The notes: a model not told the origin generated them from the letters alone. A stretch of 64,000 nucleotides of DNA from Saccharicrinis sp963677655 (GCA_963677655.1 OY782088.1); one strand, 5' to 3'. Positions 8,280-18,632 are shown, counted from the stretch's first letter. A program made the numbers and translations.

Positions 8280-9905
8280 TTATTTCAATAATTCCTCAAG
8301 CTTTGCTTTAACTTCCTCTGCAGTTGGATGAATAGCTAATATTTTTCCATCTTTGTCAACCAAAAAGGAACTGCCTCCAGAATTTCCTAGTCCATATTTT
8401 TCCCATATTTTACCAGCATCTTCTAATTCGATTAAATTCAACCAAGGATAGCCATCTTTTTTCGATGCATTAACACCTACTGATAATTCACGTTCTCTGG
8501 CAATTCCAACAACAGTAAAACCTTTGTTTTTATATTCTTCATATACAGGTATCATACTAATTGCACTTCTTCTGCATGGTCCACACCACGATGCCCATAA
8601 ATCTATTAAGGCAACTTTCCCTTTAATTTGATCAGAAAGCGTAACTGAATTTCCATTAAAATCAGGTGCTGTAAAATCAATATATGAGCCACCAACCTTA
8701 ACTGAAGAATATCCTAGTATTAAGTTATTCATTTTATTAGTATATGGGTGTAATGGGTATTTTTTAGAGTAAACAGAATTAAATAGTTCTATATATTCGG
8801 GGATATCTTTTGTATCATCTTTTTCTGCTCTACGCATCTTTTCAACCAAAACACTATAGGACATAATTGAGATATTTTCTTTTATATATTCCATTTCCCA
8901 TTTTTTTAAGGCTAAGAATAATTCTTTACCTCTTTTATCTAAATCAATTGCTTCTGGAGTAAAAGCTTCACCAGATTCATACATGTTCTGAATTAAAGTG
9001 CGCAAACTATCATTTAAAGTTTTATCTTCTGTATTATCTCTCTGTTTTTGAAGTTCTTTTAAACTTTGTGATAAATATTTATCCGCAGCAACTAAACTAT
9101 CATATTCTTTTCGAATATCTTTAAAATAGTTCTCTTCAAAACTCAAATATTTAGATAATTCATCATTTAGTTTTCCCCCAATAACGCTGTTCATTTGGTG
9201 TTTATCGAAGGGGAAAAGCTTAAACACTATAGTATCTGAATCAGAAAAGAATTTAATTGGTCTCCAACCTCCATTCATATACTCATCAAAGAAGGTTAAT
9301 TCATACGATTCCATATCATTACAATGTAGTTCGTATTCGAATTTTCCATCCCTAATAGGAATATAAATTGCAGAAACACGCTCATCTCCACCTTCTTTGG
9401 TTAGAATTAGACGGCTACTTTGAGGGCGGTCGACAACTTCTCCTTTTAATATACATTGAATAAGAGTTGAAGGTGGTTCTGTTTTGTAGGTTTTTATCCC
9501 ACATATTTTGAAAGCTCCATCAAACTCTCCTTCCATAAAATCGAATGAATTTTCATTTTTAAGTAATGGTTCCACATATAACCTAAAAGAAATATGTCCT
9601 GATTGAGGCATTGTTACTCTTTCGTCAAGTTTATAACCTTCTGAGTTTAGTAATTTATATATATGCCCCGATTTTCCTTTTAAATAACTTTGTGACGATA
9701 TTGAAACCCAGGAATCAGGATGTGTTGAATTATAAAAGTCACAGTGCAAAATAGTTATAGAATCACTCAGTTCTAATTTACTAATTTCAAACACAGAGGT
9801 GTTGTTACTTTCATGATCTGGTTGTTCAATTATTGTTTGTTGGGCAATACTAATGGTTGAAATAAGTAATAATCCCAAAAATTGTAACAAGATTTTTTTC
9901 TTCAT
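8280..9905 (-). CDS. Secreted TlpA-like thiol-disulfide oxidoreductase with DUF4369-type N-terminus
   Basis: A 541-residue exported protein. Residues 1-21 form a signal peptide (KKKILLQFLGLLLISTISIA then QQ). The middle resembles the DUF4369 and helical region seen in Bacteroidota thioredoxin-like proteins. The C-terminal ~140 residues are an AhpC/TSA-TlpA domain with the redox motif ASWCGPCRR at about residues 427-435, the segment FTVVGIARE and the cis-proline region GGSSFLVDKDGKIL. It would act in the periplasm as a thiol reductant or oxidant; the partner is unknown. It stands alone between two intergenic regions. The fold and the active CxxC are clear, the substrate is not. Confidence 0.9.
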   Translation of the reverse strand: MKKKILLQFLGLLLISTISIAQQTIIEQPDHESNNTSVFEISKLELSDSITILHCDFYNSTHPDSWVSISSQSYLKGKSGHIYKLLNSEGYKLDERVTMPQSGHISFRLYVEPLLKNENSFDFMEGEFDGAFKICGIKTYKTEPPSTLIQCILKGEVVDRPQSSRLILTKEGGDERVSAIYIPIRDGKFEYELHCNDMESYELTFFDEYMNGGWRPIKFFSDSDTIVFKLFPFDKHQMNSVIGGKLNDELSKYLSFEENYFKDIRKEYDSLVAADKYLSQSLKELQKQRDNTEDKTLNDSLRTLIQNMYESGEAFTPEAIDLDKRGKELFLALKKWEMEYIKENISIMSYSVLVEKMRRAEKDDTKDIPEYIELFNSVYSKKYPLHPYTNKMNNLILGYSSVKVGGSYIDFTAPDFNGNSVTLSDQIKGKVALIDLWASWCGPCRRSAISMIPVYEEYKNKGFTVVGIARERELSVGVNASKKDGYPWLNLIELEDAGKIWEKYGLGNSGGSSFLVDKDGKILAIHPTAEEVKAKLEELLK

Positions 9906-10153
9906 AAGATAGGTTAATTTTAATTTAATATATTTCAGCTTTTATTATTCGTTACATTGTGTTATGTAGTTGATAATTTCTTGATTAAGGGGATGTGGAC
10001 TAATTAGATAAAACCTGCTTTCGAAACTCAAAAAGACATGGATAATGTTTTGCTTAAAATTTATTCTTTTCCGTATCAGAAGCTAAATTTATAGCGAACT
10101 AATTTTAAGTCGGTCTCAGCAGGGCCTTTATTTATTTTAGTCATGAGTTCATT

Positions 10154-10990
10154 TTAAAACATAAATGGCCTTACAATTCTAAAACCAATGTCTTTCATTG
10201 TTGTGTTTTCTGAAAATGTATTCTTATCATAAATTCCTTGATGATTTGACCAAGAGCCTCCTTTAACGATTTTTAATTGAGAATCATTACTATTAGAACT
10301 AGAAGAAGTCCACTCAGAGACATTATCAAGTAAGTGTCGCATACCTAATACTTCAATTGTACCTTTTTTAGAAGGTAATATTTCATTTTTATTATCGTCA
10401 ATAGTTATAGTTTGAATTTGACTTGTTAAGTAAATCCATTCATTTTCAGTTGGTAATCTGTATCTAAAATATAAAGGCTTTCCTTCTTCAATATGTTTTT
10501 TAGCTTCTAATTCAGTTTTCCAAGCGCAATACCATAAGGCTGCTTTCTGAGATACACCAACCACTGGATATTTTGAGTATTTTTTATTTGTAAAATATTC
10601 TTCAAAAGGCTGTTTGGTTAAATCAATAAGTAATTCAAATATTTCAGAGTACTTTATACTCACTAAGTATTCTTTCTTATCAATAGATGATGCAGATAAA
10701 TTCCTATATTTTATTGATTCAGGATGTTCAGAATCGACCCAACTCAGCTCTTCGTTTGGGTGAGTCTTTGCATAATCTAAAAACTCTTTATATTCTTCGT
10801 TTGTCACTTCATTACTAATCCAAAAGGCATTTACATTTACAGTATCATGAAGATTAATAAAAGTACTTACATAACTACCTTTGGGAATTAAAACCATATT
10901 TTTAGGTTTAATTTCTTTGGGTTCTTTATTTTGAGCAGAAAGGTTTAGGATTAATGATAATCCTATTAAGGTTAACAGTTTTGATTTCAT
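10154..10990 (-). CDS. Secreted SUMF1/FGE-sulfatase-domain protein
   Basis: A 278-residue exported protein starting at the ATG at 10988-10990, which places the signal peptide (MKSKLLTLIGLSLILNLSAQ) at the N-terminus; the longer frame adds nine residues before it. The formylglycine-generating-enzyme fold is visible as MVLIPKGSYV, FWISNEVTNEEYKEFL, YPVVGVSQKAALWYCAW, YRLPTENEWIYL, DNVSEWTSS, VKGGSWS and the terminal IGFRIVRP. The paired active-site cysteines of true FGE are not apparent, so this is more like GldJ/GldK-type or other non-catalytic SUMF1 proteins of Bacteroidota. No sulfatase is nearby. Its role is unknown. Confidence 0.85.
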   Translation of the reverse strand: MKSKLLTLIGLSLILNLSAQNKEPKEIKPKNMVLIPKGSYVSTFINLHDTVNVNAFWISNEVTNEEYKEFLDYAKTHPNEELSWVDSEHPESIKYRNLSASSIDKKEYLVSIKYSEIFELLIDLTKQPFEEYFTNKKYSKYPVVGVSQKAALWYCAWKTELEAKKHIEEGKPLYFRYRLPTENEWIYLTSQIQTITIDDNKNEILPSKKGTIEVLGMRHLLDNVSEWTSSSSNSNDSQLKIVKGGSWSNHQGIYDKNTFSENTTMKDIGFRIVRPFMF

Positions 10991-11369
10991 TTTTTTATTT
11001 TGGTTGTGAATTTCCAATACTTACAAAAAAAGCAACTAGCAAATTAATCTATTTAATTAATGCGTTAAATTTATTCTTGAGCTATATATAAATCGTATGT
11101 CTTTTATACCTTTATATATAATATCCACAAGAGTCAAATTTTTACCGATATTTTGTTGTTTTTGTGAAAAAATCATATTTCACAAGATATCTAAGTATTA
11201 CAAAAGAATGTATTTATATCTTTTTTATGTCAAAACCATGCAATCAATTAATAATTTAATACCAATGTGAATGCTTACATACGTAATAAAGTATCTCACT
11301 AAATCATAGTTGAGAATACATCTAATTTTCCCCAACAATAACACAGTAAAATAATTGAATATTAAGACA
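10991..11369. other. Divergent intergenic region
   Basis: A 379-bp A+T-rich region between divergent genes, so promoters for both must lie here. I see no clear palindrome and no further coding frame. Confidence 0.4.
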
Positions 11370-12188
11370 ATGAGAATAAATAAGATCTATCTGATAATAA
11401 TAACTGCATTTTTATTAATCAATTGTACAAGGCAAAAGAATAAATCTAATATATCAGATGCAAAAGACAAGACTCCTGTAATAGAGTACGAATATATTGG
11501 TACTTATCCGCATAGTACAAACTCTTTTACTGAAGGTTTGCTTGTATATAAAGGTAGGTTATATGAAAGTACTGGTTCACCACAGGATTTGCCAGAAACA
11601 AAATCACAAATTGGTACTGTTGATTTAAGAACTGGAGATATCAAAAGTAAAATTGAATTAGATCGTAATAAGTATTTTGGCGAAGGCATTGTGATTTTAA
11701 ATGATACTGTTTATCAATTAACATACAGGAGTAGAACTGGTTTTGTATATAGAGCGAATGATTTTAAGAAGATAGCAGAATTTGCTATTCCAAGTAAAGA
11801 AGGGTGGGGATTTACAACAGATGGTAAAAACTTAATTATGTCAGATGGAACTAATAAATTAACTTATTTAAGCCCGGGAGACTGTTCTGTTATTAAAACT
11901 ATTAATGTAATGGAAAATGGTTTTGCAAGAGATTATCTTAATGAACTAGAGTTTATAAATGGATTTATTTATGCAAATGTTTGGATGACAAATACTATTG
12001 TTAAAATAGATCCTAACGATGGTAAAGTAAAAGGAATATTAGATTTAACTAGGTTTGCTAAAATTTCTAAGAATATCTTTGCAGGATCATTAGAAATGAA
12101 TGGAATAGCTTATGATTCAATTAGAGACAGAACATATATTACAGGGAAGCTATGGCCTAAAATATTTGAAATCAGAATTAAGCACTAA
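11370..12188 (+). CDS. Glutaminyl-peptide cyclotransferase, lipoprotein
   Basis: A 272-residue protein of the plant/bacterial-type glutamine cyclotransferase family (five-bladed propeller), which converts N-terminal Gln to pyroglutamate. The ATG at 11370 is preferred to an upstream TTG because it gives a proper lipoprotein signal ending in LLINC (lipobox). Family motifs are SFTEGLLVYKGRLYESTG, YFGEGIVIL, EGWGFTTDGKNL, LNELEFINGFIYANVW and NGIAYD...TGKLWPKIFEI. It would be anchored in the outer or inner membrane and act in the periplasm. It is a single gene converging on the ABC operon, from which it is separated by the hairpin at 12246-12273. Confidence 0.92.
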   Translation: MRINKIYLIIITAFLLINCTRQKNKSNISDAKDKTPVIEYEYIGTYPHSTNSFTEGLLVYKGRLYESTGSPQDLPETKSQIGTVDLRTGDIKSKIELDRNKYFGEGIVILNDTVYQLTYRSRTGFVYRANDFKKIAEFAIPSKEGWGFTTDGKNLIMSDGTNKLTYLSPGDCSVIKTINVMENGFARDYLNELEFINGFIYANVWMTNTIVKIDPNDGKVKGILDLTRFAKISKNIFAGSLEMNGIAYDSIRDRTYITGKLWPKIFEIRIKH

Positions 12189-12245
12189 AAATCCGTATCG
12201 TTTCACAAAACGCAATCCATTTTTGTTATTAAATCAAAAACAAAA

Positions 12246-12273
12246 ACTCCTGACCAATTAATCAGTCAGGAGT
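12246..12273 (-). terminator. Intrinsic terminator between convergent genes
   Basis: ACTCCTGAC (12246-12254) and GTCAGGAGT (12265-12273) form a perfect 9-bp stem. On the minus strand it is followed by a U-rich run (the complement of CAAAAACAAAAA), so it best terminates the ABC permease gene ending at 12338. It could also stop the plus-strand cyclotransferase transcript. Confidence 0.8.
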
Positions 12274-12337
12274 CTTAAAATATTCTTACAAACATAGGAC
12301 TCAATTTAATTGCCTATGTTTGGTAAAGACTAAATAT

Positions 12338-15300
12338 TTATAATTCGCTTATTGTTTTTATGTTATCACTATATACGCGGTCAATCAATAAATGTCTTGG
12401 ATCAATTGCTGCTTTTAAAGGTAAGGTGTCTAATTTAAAAGTGAGATGCATGGTATCTTTATTAATTAATACACGCTGTTGGTGATAAAGCTTTTTTTCA
12501 TCACCATCTAAAAAGAAACCTATGTCAACCCAATCATTCATTTTACGATTGGATTCATTACCCAGACTGTCTGCTTTTATTTTAGTTGAGGTAATGTCCA
12601 TTGTTACCTGATAATTAGTGCTATCTAATTTTGTATAATTTGATTTAATTACTCTGTTGTCGTACAAAGTAATTTCCTTAAACCAATCATTAATAAGATA
12701 TTTTAATGAATCAGGAACTTTAGGCTCTAAATAATCAAGAAAATGGAGTGAAGTAGGATAGGGGGAAGCTTTATAGCGATAGTCCCTTAAGAATTCACTC
12801 ATAGCAGAATCTACTTTATCTTCACCGATATAATCCTGTAAAGCATAAAGAATAACGCTTCCTTTTCGGTAATGAATATAACCTTGATTTTCAACTTTGT
12901 ATAAAGGTAATTCCTTGTGAAGCTCCTGACCACGGCCACGTAAATAATTATTATGATTGTATTTTAAAAACTCACGCATTTTCATAGGATCATGTACAAT
13001 TGATTTCATGCACATCAGAGATGAATACTCAGCGAAACTTTCGCTCAACATAGTACTACCTTGCATGTCGGCACCTATAACCTGATGGGCCCACCATTGG
13101 TGTGCCATTTCATGTGCAATTACCGCATCAACAATATTATTTTTAGCGTCTTCATCTTCTAAATCGATAACAAATCCAATACTTTCAGAATAAGGCATTG
13201 TTCCAGGAAATGCCTGCGCAAAAGTAGCGTATCTAGGGAACTCAATTATACGACATTGTTTATGAAAATAAGGACCATAATTCGAAGTGTAATAACTTAA
13301 CGATCGTTCTACAGCATCGAGCATCATATCAATATTATATGAATGTTTTTTGTCGTAATAAATTTCAATATCTACATCATTCCATTTACGTGTTGCTTTC
13401 TGATATTTTGCCGACATAAACGAATAAAAATTCATTGAAGGATGATCTACTTTGTATTGATAGAAATTACGTTCGCCTTCTTTCCATTCTTTAATAAGAC
13501 TACCCGGAGCTATTGCCATTTGATCAGATGAAGTAGAAATTACAGTTTCAACGCTAATGAAATCAGACTTGTTTTTAGTCAGATAATTTGAATTATGCAA
13601 TTCACAGGAATCTTTAACTAAACTCGGCATACGTTCTTTTTCGGGCAAGCCATATTTTTTACGTTTGTTTTGATCCGATATTTCAAGGTTGCTGTTATAA
13701 CCCATTTCAGGTAAAAAGTCGAAGTTATTTATGAAGGTTCCATTTTCAATAACACTTCTGTTTCCAACGGTGTTTTTAAATCCTTTTGTTACATATTGCG
13801 TGTTTAACTCAAGGTTAATGGTATCGCCAGGTAATAGAGGATTATTTAATGCATAAAATTTGCAGTTTAATTCATTATCCGTTTTTGTAAGAGTTCCATT
13901 CTTAATTTTGACTTCAGTATCCCATTCATCATTAAAACTTAAAAATAAGGTATCAATGGATGTATTACCAGTATTAGTAAGCTTTATTTCTGCTTTTACA
14001 CACAAGTCACGTTTATGTGGATAAATATCTATAAAGTATTTAACATCACTTACTTTTGGTAAAGCCATGTGCGCATACTTTTTATAGTTTTGCTCATATT
14101 TTACCCTCAATTTTTCTTGTTGCTTACTGGTTTTATATGGATTTAAAACCTGAGTATTGTAATAAACAATACCAGCTATTAAAATCCAAACTGTAAATGC
14201 CGTTAGCATTACCCATTTGTAAGTACCATTAACTTGCTTATTTGATGCTTTAATTCTGTTTCTTAACGAACCTAAATAACCACGACTCCAAACTGCTCCT
14301 GCAATTAATAAACAGCATATGGCTAATAAAACCCAATAAACATTGAACCACATAGCTCCTGTTAATCCAGGACCAAACCCATTCATATCAGAATACATTA
14401 AAGACGGGGTTGACCCAATACTTAGCATATTAGTTTCAATGTGAAAGATCGAAAGCATAATATCCCAAATCATGAGAACAAGAATAGACAGAAAATAACC
14501 AATATATTTATTATTTACCAATACCTGTATCATGATCATTATACCAGCCCATGTAAGATAAAGCCATAAGTTTGAATAGAACAGATTTAGTAGATATTCT
14601 CCTAATTCAATATTGGTGTATCCATTAACAAGTTGATAAAAAACACCGCAAATAATAAAGAAAATATCTAGTATTAAAGAAACACTTACTAACGATAATG
14701 ATTTTGCTAATAGTGAAACAAATGAGGTGTGAGGTGTAGCATCAATAACTTCGTTTATTTTACTGCCTCTATCTCTCCAAATAAGTTCTCCACTAAAGAA
14801 AACTAGAATAATAAGGGTAAATAAGATTGTATTATTACTTATAGAATCGATTACTTTATAAGTTATAGGATACGATTGTAATCCATAATATTCAAATCCG
14901 GAGAATAAGTTAGTAAATAATAAAATAGCGCTAAAAAGAAATAGTATTTTAAACGTTGTGCTTTTTACAATGCTTAAAAAACTCATGTAAAAAAATGAAC
15001 GGAATTGCGTCCACTCACCACCAAAATAAAAAGCAGGTTGCACTTTAGGATTAGTAAAAACCATAGAAGCCTCCACTTTGTTCTTCTTCTGTTTTTTTAC
15101 TCGTTTATTTTTCTCTTTAAAAGAAAATGAAAGGTATGATATAACCAATACTATAGCTGCAAATACTACCCAAATTATGCGGTTAAGAAATAACAAACCA
15201 TTAAATCCCGGACTAATAGTGTTTTTTTCAATCGTTGTAAAATATTTGGTTTCAATACGGAAGGTGTTGATTCCAAATACATCAATTAATGCACCTAGTT

Positions 15301-15919
15301 TTTCATTATCCAGGTCTGAGATAAGTGAAGTAGAAATAATGTATCCTATAAGAATAATAAAAGCACAGGTAAAAGAAACCACTGTGTTTTTCCATTTATT
15401 GGCAGCTGCAAAAATTATACTTCCGGCAATAAACATATTAGGTAGAAAATAAAGCAAATAATTATTTACGATAGTTTCTAAATAAAACGGTCCAAATCGC
15501 TCTCCTTCAATCCAGCCAAAAGCAGGAGCTAAAACAGAACCAAGGATTGCTCCAATAAATACACCCAACAGGGGAATGGTTGAAAGCAACAATGCACCAA
15601 AAAAGCGACCAAAATAATAACCCGACTTGCTTAAAGGAGTACTGAAGAGTATTTCTGAAAAATCGTTGTTATGATCGCGTAAAGCTGCATTATTAAAAAA
15701 AGCTGTAGCTACAAGTAAACCAAAAATGGAGAGTACAGAACAAAACATAGTTATTGAATAGGGCGAATTGCGCAGCACATTCCCTACTGATCCTCCTATG
15801 GATACATTATCGCTTGCTGTAGCTGCAAAAACTAAAATAGTAAGTACACCAAAAAAAATGTATACCATTGACTGTTTGAGTGTATATTTTAGTTCTGAAG
15901 AAAAAAATATTTTAAACAT
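12338..15919 (-). CDS. ABC permease fused to M1-family aminopeptidase
   Basis: A 1193-residue membrane protein. The N-terminal ~580 residues hold two sets of transmembrane helices like ABC-2 permeases (starting LKYTLKQSMVYIFFGVLTI). After a final helix near residue 580 comes a large extracytoplasmic part ending in an M1 metallopeptidase domain. The zinc site is AHEMAHQWWAH (HExxH at about residues 928-932) with the third ligand Glu in SESFAEYSS about 19 residues on. The conserved Tyr region and C-terminal helical domain follow. This permease-M1 architecture recurs in Bacteroidota beside a Ys-type ATPase. The ATPase gene lies 20 bp upstream. The substrate is unknown. Confidence 0.92.
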   Translation of the reverse strand: MFKIFFSSELKYTLKQSMVYIFFGVLTILVFAATASDNVSIGGSVGNVLRNSPYSITMFCSVLSIFGLLVATAFFNNAALRDHNNDFSEILFSTPLSKSGYYFGRFFGALLLSTIPLLGVFIGAILGSVLAPAFGWIEGERFGPFYLETIVNNYLLYFLPNMFIAGSIIFAAANKWKNTVVSFTCAFIILIGYIISTSLISDLDNEKLGALIDVFGINTFRIETKYFTTIEKNTISPGFNGLLFLNRIIWVVFAAIVLVISYLSFSFKEKNKRVKKQKKNKVEASMVFTNPKVQPAFYFGGEWTQFRSFFYMSFLSIVKSTTFKILFLFSAILLFTNLFSGFEYYGLQSYPITYKVIDSISNNTILFTLIILVFFSGELIWRDRGSKINEVIDATPHTSFVSLLAKSLSLVSVSLILDIFFIICGVFYQLVNGYTNIELGEYLLNLFYSNLWLYLTWAGIMIMIQVLVNNKYIGYFLSILVLMIWDIMLSIFHIETNMLSIGSTPSLMYSDMNGFGPGLTGAMWFNVYWVLLAICCLLIAGAVWSRGYLGSLRNRIKASNKQVNGTYKWVMLTAFTVWILIAGIVYYNTQVLNPYKTSKQQEKLRVKYEQNYKKYAHMALPKVSDVKYFIDIYPHKRDLCVKAEIKLTNTGNTSIDTLFLSFNDEWDTEVKIKNGTLTKTDNELNCKFYALNNPLLPGDTINLELNTQYVTKGFKNTVGNRSVIENGTFINNFDFLPEMGYNSNLEISDQNKRKKYGLPEKERMPSLVKDSCELHNSNYLTKNKSDFISVETVISTSSDQMAIAPGSLIKEWKEGERNFYQYKVDHPSMNFYSFMSAKYQKATRKWNDVDIEIYYDKKHSYNIDMMLDAVERSLSYYTSNYGPYFHKQCRIIEFPRYATFAQAFPGTMPYSESIGFVIDLEDEDAKNNIVDAVIAHEMAHQWWAHQVIGADMQGSTMLSESFAEYSSLMCMKSIVHDPMKMREFLKYNHNNYLRGRGQELHKELPLYKVENQGYIHYRKGSVILYALQDYIGEDKVDSAMSEFLRDYRYKASPYPTSLHFLDYLEPKVPDSLKYLINDWFKEITLYDNRVIKSNYTKLDSTNYQVTMDITSTKIKADSLGNESNRKMNDWVDIGFFLDGDEKKLYHQQRVLINKDTMHLTFKLDTLPLKAAIDPRHLLIDRVYSDNIKTISEL

Positions 15920-15939
15920 ATGACTAATGGTATTAAGGG

Positions 15940-16824
15940 TTAAACAAGTACATTTGAAGTGTTAATCTTCGAGAAAAAAACATCTTCAAGATTTGGTTTA
16001 ACCAATTCAAAACCATTTTCTGGATTACTTTCGCTGAATATATGGATCTGAGGTTTTCCACCAATCATTTTATTTGAAATTATAGGATAGTCTATGGCAT
16101 ATTTTTCCAGATCGGTACGACTAACCATTTTCTGAAACACCTTACCCTCTAATTCGTCAATTGCATTTTGAGGAGTATTATGAAAAACAATTTTTCCTTG
16201 ATTCATTATAGCCATTTGAGTACAAAGTTCACGCACGTCATCAACTATATGCGTAGATAATATGATAATTACTTCTTCACCCACATCGGCTAAGAGATTA
16301 TGAAAACGGTTACGTTCACCAGGGTCCAGTCCTGCGGTGGGTTCATCAACAATTATCAATTTTGGATTACCGATTAATGCCTGAGCTATACCAATACGTT
16401 GTTTCATTCCTCCGGAAAAACCTTTTACTTTCTTTGAACGGTTTTCATATAGATTTACCTTGTCAAGTAAATATGCTACCAGATCTTTTCGTTCTGATCG
16501 TTTGTTAATTCCTTTCAATACTGCGATATGATCCAGTAGTTGTTCTGCTGTTATTCGAGGATAAACCCCAAATTCCTGAGGTAAATAGCCCAATACTTTA
16601 CGGAGTTCCGAAGGTTGCTTAAAGATATCAATATCGTCCAGCATTGCACTTCCGGAATCGGCTTCTTGTAATGTAGCTAGGGTTCTCATTAATGTTGATT
16701 TTCCTGCACCATTGGGTCCAAGTAAACCAAACATACCATTATTAAGCTCAAGAGACACATTGTCTAAGGCTTTTACACCATTGGAATAGGTTTTTGTTAA
16801 ATTTTTGATTGTAAGAGTACTCAT
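15940..16824 (-). CDS. ABC transporter ATP-binding protein
   Basis: A 294-residue ATPase that powers the fused permease-peptidase encoded 20 bp downstream. The ATG at 16822-16824 (MSTLTIKNLTKTYSNG) is chosen because it begins at the usual first strand; the longer frame adds six residues. Motifs are Walker A GPNGAGKST, the Q-loop in YLPQEFGVYP, signature FSGGMKQR, Walker B LIIVDEPTAGLDP and the switch His in ILSTHIVDD. The C-terminal ~70 residues are an accessory domain of unknown fold. A 21-bp perfect palindrome lies 59 bp upstream of the start. Confidence 0.95.
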   Translation of the reverse strand: MSTLTIKNLTKTYSNGVKALDNVSLELNNGMFGLLGPNGAGKSTLMRTLATLQEADSGSAMLDDIDIFKQPSELRKVLGYLPQEFGVYPRITAEQLLDHIAVLKGINKRSERKDLVAYLLDKVNLYENRSKKVKGFSGGMKQRIGIAQALIGNPKLIIVDEPTAGLDPGERNRFHNLLADVGEEVIIILSTHIVDDVRELCTQMAIMNQGKIVFHNTPQNAIDELEGKVFQKMVSRTDLEKYAIDYPIISNKMIGGKPQIHIFSESNPENGFELVKPNLEDVFFSKINTSNVLV

Positions 16825-16882
16825 AATTATTTTGTAAATCAATATGTATTACAGGCAAATGTAATAATTTCAGCATTAAATG

Positions 16883-16903
16883 TTTAACAATAATATTGTT
16901 AAA
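16883..16903. promoter_or_regulatory. 21-bp perfect palindrome upstream of ABC operon
   Basis: TTTAACAATA (16883-16892), one central A, then TATTGTTAAA (16894-16903). A perfect dyad this close to a start codon is a likely operator for an unknown regulator; no regulator gene is adjacent. Confidence 0.45.
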
Positions 16904-17540
16904 TTTAATAATTTATTATATTTAATGCATTTGTATATATGGTAATGGAGTATGTTATATTATAATAATTACTGCTGTAGCTAAGTGTTTATAAAGCATT
17001 GTGTTTATTATTTCATGGGTTCATTTTGTAATATTGTATAAATTTTGTTTTACTACCAGTATAGTGTATTGTTGGTATTCTTTATTTTATCAAAGAATAT
17101 CATTTAAGATTTTATAATTATAATCAATAGATTATTTATTGAAATGGTACTAGTGTACTAATGTAACTTACCAAATAATGTTCAGGTAAATTAAAATAGA
17201 TAATAAGCATAAAAGAGTAATATTTCATAGGTATAGAGTGTGCAGTTAAGGATAATTTAACTGTGTGAAATTTAAAGCGAATCGATAAATGTGTTTGTCT
17301 ATGAAAAACAATAGTTCTTAAGCTATAATTGCTTAAAATGTTTTATTTGATGACGTTGTTGTTATCTCATATCATGTAGAAATTATAGATAATTGTATTA
17401 TATATTTTTACTCATTTATTGATGAAGGTTTTTTTGGGGGACCTAATGTTGTATTTACAAATGAGAAATACCCTCGTTCTGTAACGGTTCAAGGCAAGTT
17501 GAAATCATCTGGAGTTTGGGTTTTAAATAAGATAATGGTA
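16904..17540. other. A+T-rich intergenic stretch, no gene seen
   Basis: No coding frame longer than background and no strong hairpin. It contains many short A/T runs and ends where the intact dispersed repeat begins. Confidence 0.45.
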
Positions 17541-18041
17541 AAAAAAGGGGCGATATTCCGCAAAATTGCATCTTAGGACAAAATATTCCAGGTTTTGTTG
17601 TTTTTCGGTATTTTTATGACTTTTCTTTGCTATGGCTTCGCATTCCTTTGCTAAGGCTTTGCTAATCCTTTGCATAGTCATTGCTATTTCTTTGTATTGT
17701 GGTCGTGTTGTGGTTGTGTTGCCTATGCATATTCTTTGATTGTTCTTTGCATAGTCATTGCTTCTTAGGAACCGAAGAAAGAGCATAAAATTTGCATGAA
17801 AAAACCATAGTAAGTACAAGGTCATATCCTAGTCATATCATAGAAGCCCAAAAGGATTTGAAATAAATACTTATCTGTGGTGCAAGATTGTATCTTTTAT
17901 CCAAATGCTCGAATTGTAAATATTTAATGTTCCTCTATGCCAATAGCTCTGATTAATCTACAGGTTTGTCAACTTTCTTTTTCGCTACACCTGATAAATG
18001 CCATATGCAATCTGAATAGTCACCGAATGTGTATGCTCATT
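17541..18041. repeat. Dispersed ~500-bp repeat, copy B (intact)
   Basis: This is the uninterrupted copy of the repeat that the IS21 element has split at 4256-7435. It begins near GGGGCGATATTCCGCAAAATTG and ends near ACCGAATGTGTATGCTCATT. The inner part is a degenerate run of CTTTGC(T/A) units. The frame covering 17523-17825 arises from these repeats and is not considered a gene. The origin of the repeat (REP-like, decayed mobile DNA or structured noncoding DNA) is unknown. Confidence 0.78.
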
Positions 18042-18146
18042 ACTATATTGGTGGAATTATTATGGGGTAGAGGTGTTTGATAATACGGTGATACCTTTTT
18101 GTAGATAGTTGAAGGCTTGGTATATTTAAGATATTAAATCTGTAGA

Positions 18147-18632
18147 TTAATCTTCATCTAATAGATTATTAAATGGAATATCATCATCCGGATCTTTATC
18201 GTGAGGGCCAACACCCGGAGGATTGAATAATCCCCAGCGGTCGATAATATAATCCCACTTATCAAATTTTTCTACCCATTGTATAAAAATAAGACGGTAT
18301 TCTTCAATCAACTCCCTTACAATATCAAAATAGCCGGAATCAGTAAAATTAAACATTTCCAACGCGTGTTTTTGAACCATAAGGTTTTTAGCTGCTATAC
18401 GAATAAAGCAGGCAGCTTCCATTTTAAGGTCGTATAGATCAATAGCTTCTGCTCCGGATATTTTTACCTGAAGTTGTCGAGCATCATGTAACATAATCTC
18501 TTTAATGGATTGCAGTGTTTCATTATCCTCAGGTATTATATCGGCTATATGCTCAACTACCTCAATTATCTCTCCACCTTTATTAAAGAGTAGCTTTCCT
18601 TCGTAACTAAAGTTATCTGATAGTGGCTTCAT
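18147..18632 (-). CDS. Hypothetical acidic protein
   Basis: A 161-residue soluble protein that I do not recognise. It is mostly helical and acidic, with a conserved-looking aromatic tail (WVEKFDKWDYIIDRWGLFNPPG) and a terminal run of aspartates. There is no signal peptide or metal motif. It lies 56 bp after the SWIM zinc-finger gene on the same strand, so the two are probably co-transcribed. That suggests a joint but undefined task. Confidence 0.75.
   Translation of the reverse strand: MKPLSDNFSYEGKLLFNKGGEIIEVVEHIADIIPEDNETLQSIKEIMLHDARQLQVKISGAEAIDLYDLKMEAACFIRIAAKNLMVQKHALEMFNFTDSGYFDIVRELIEEYRLIFIQWVEKFDKWDYIIDRWGLFNPPGVGPHDKDPDDDIPFNNLLDED

Noticed and set aside
17523..17825. 100-residue minus-strand frame in repeat copy B
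   Set aside because: Low-complexity translation of the repeat, with no matching frame across the whole of copy A.
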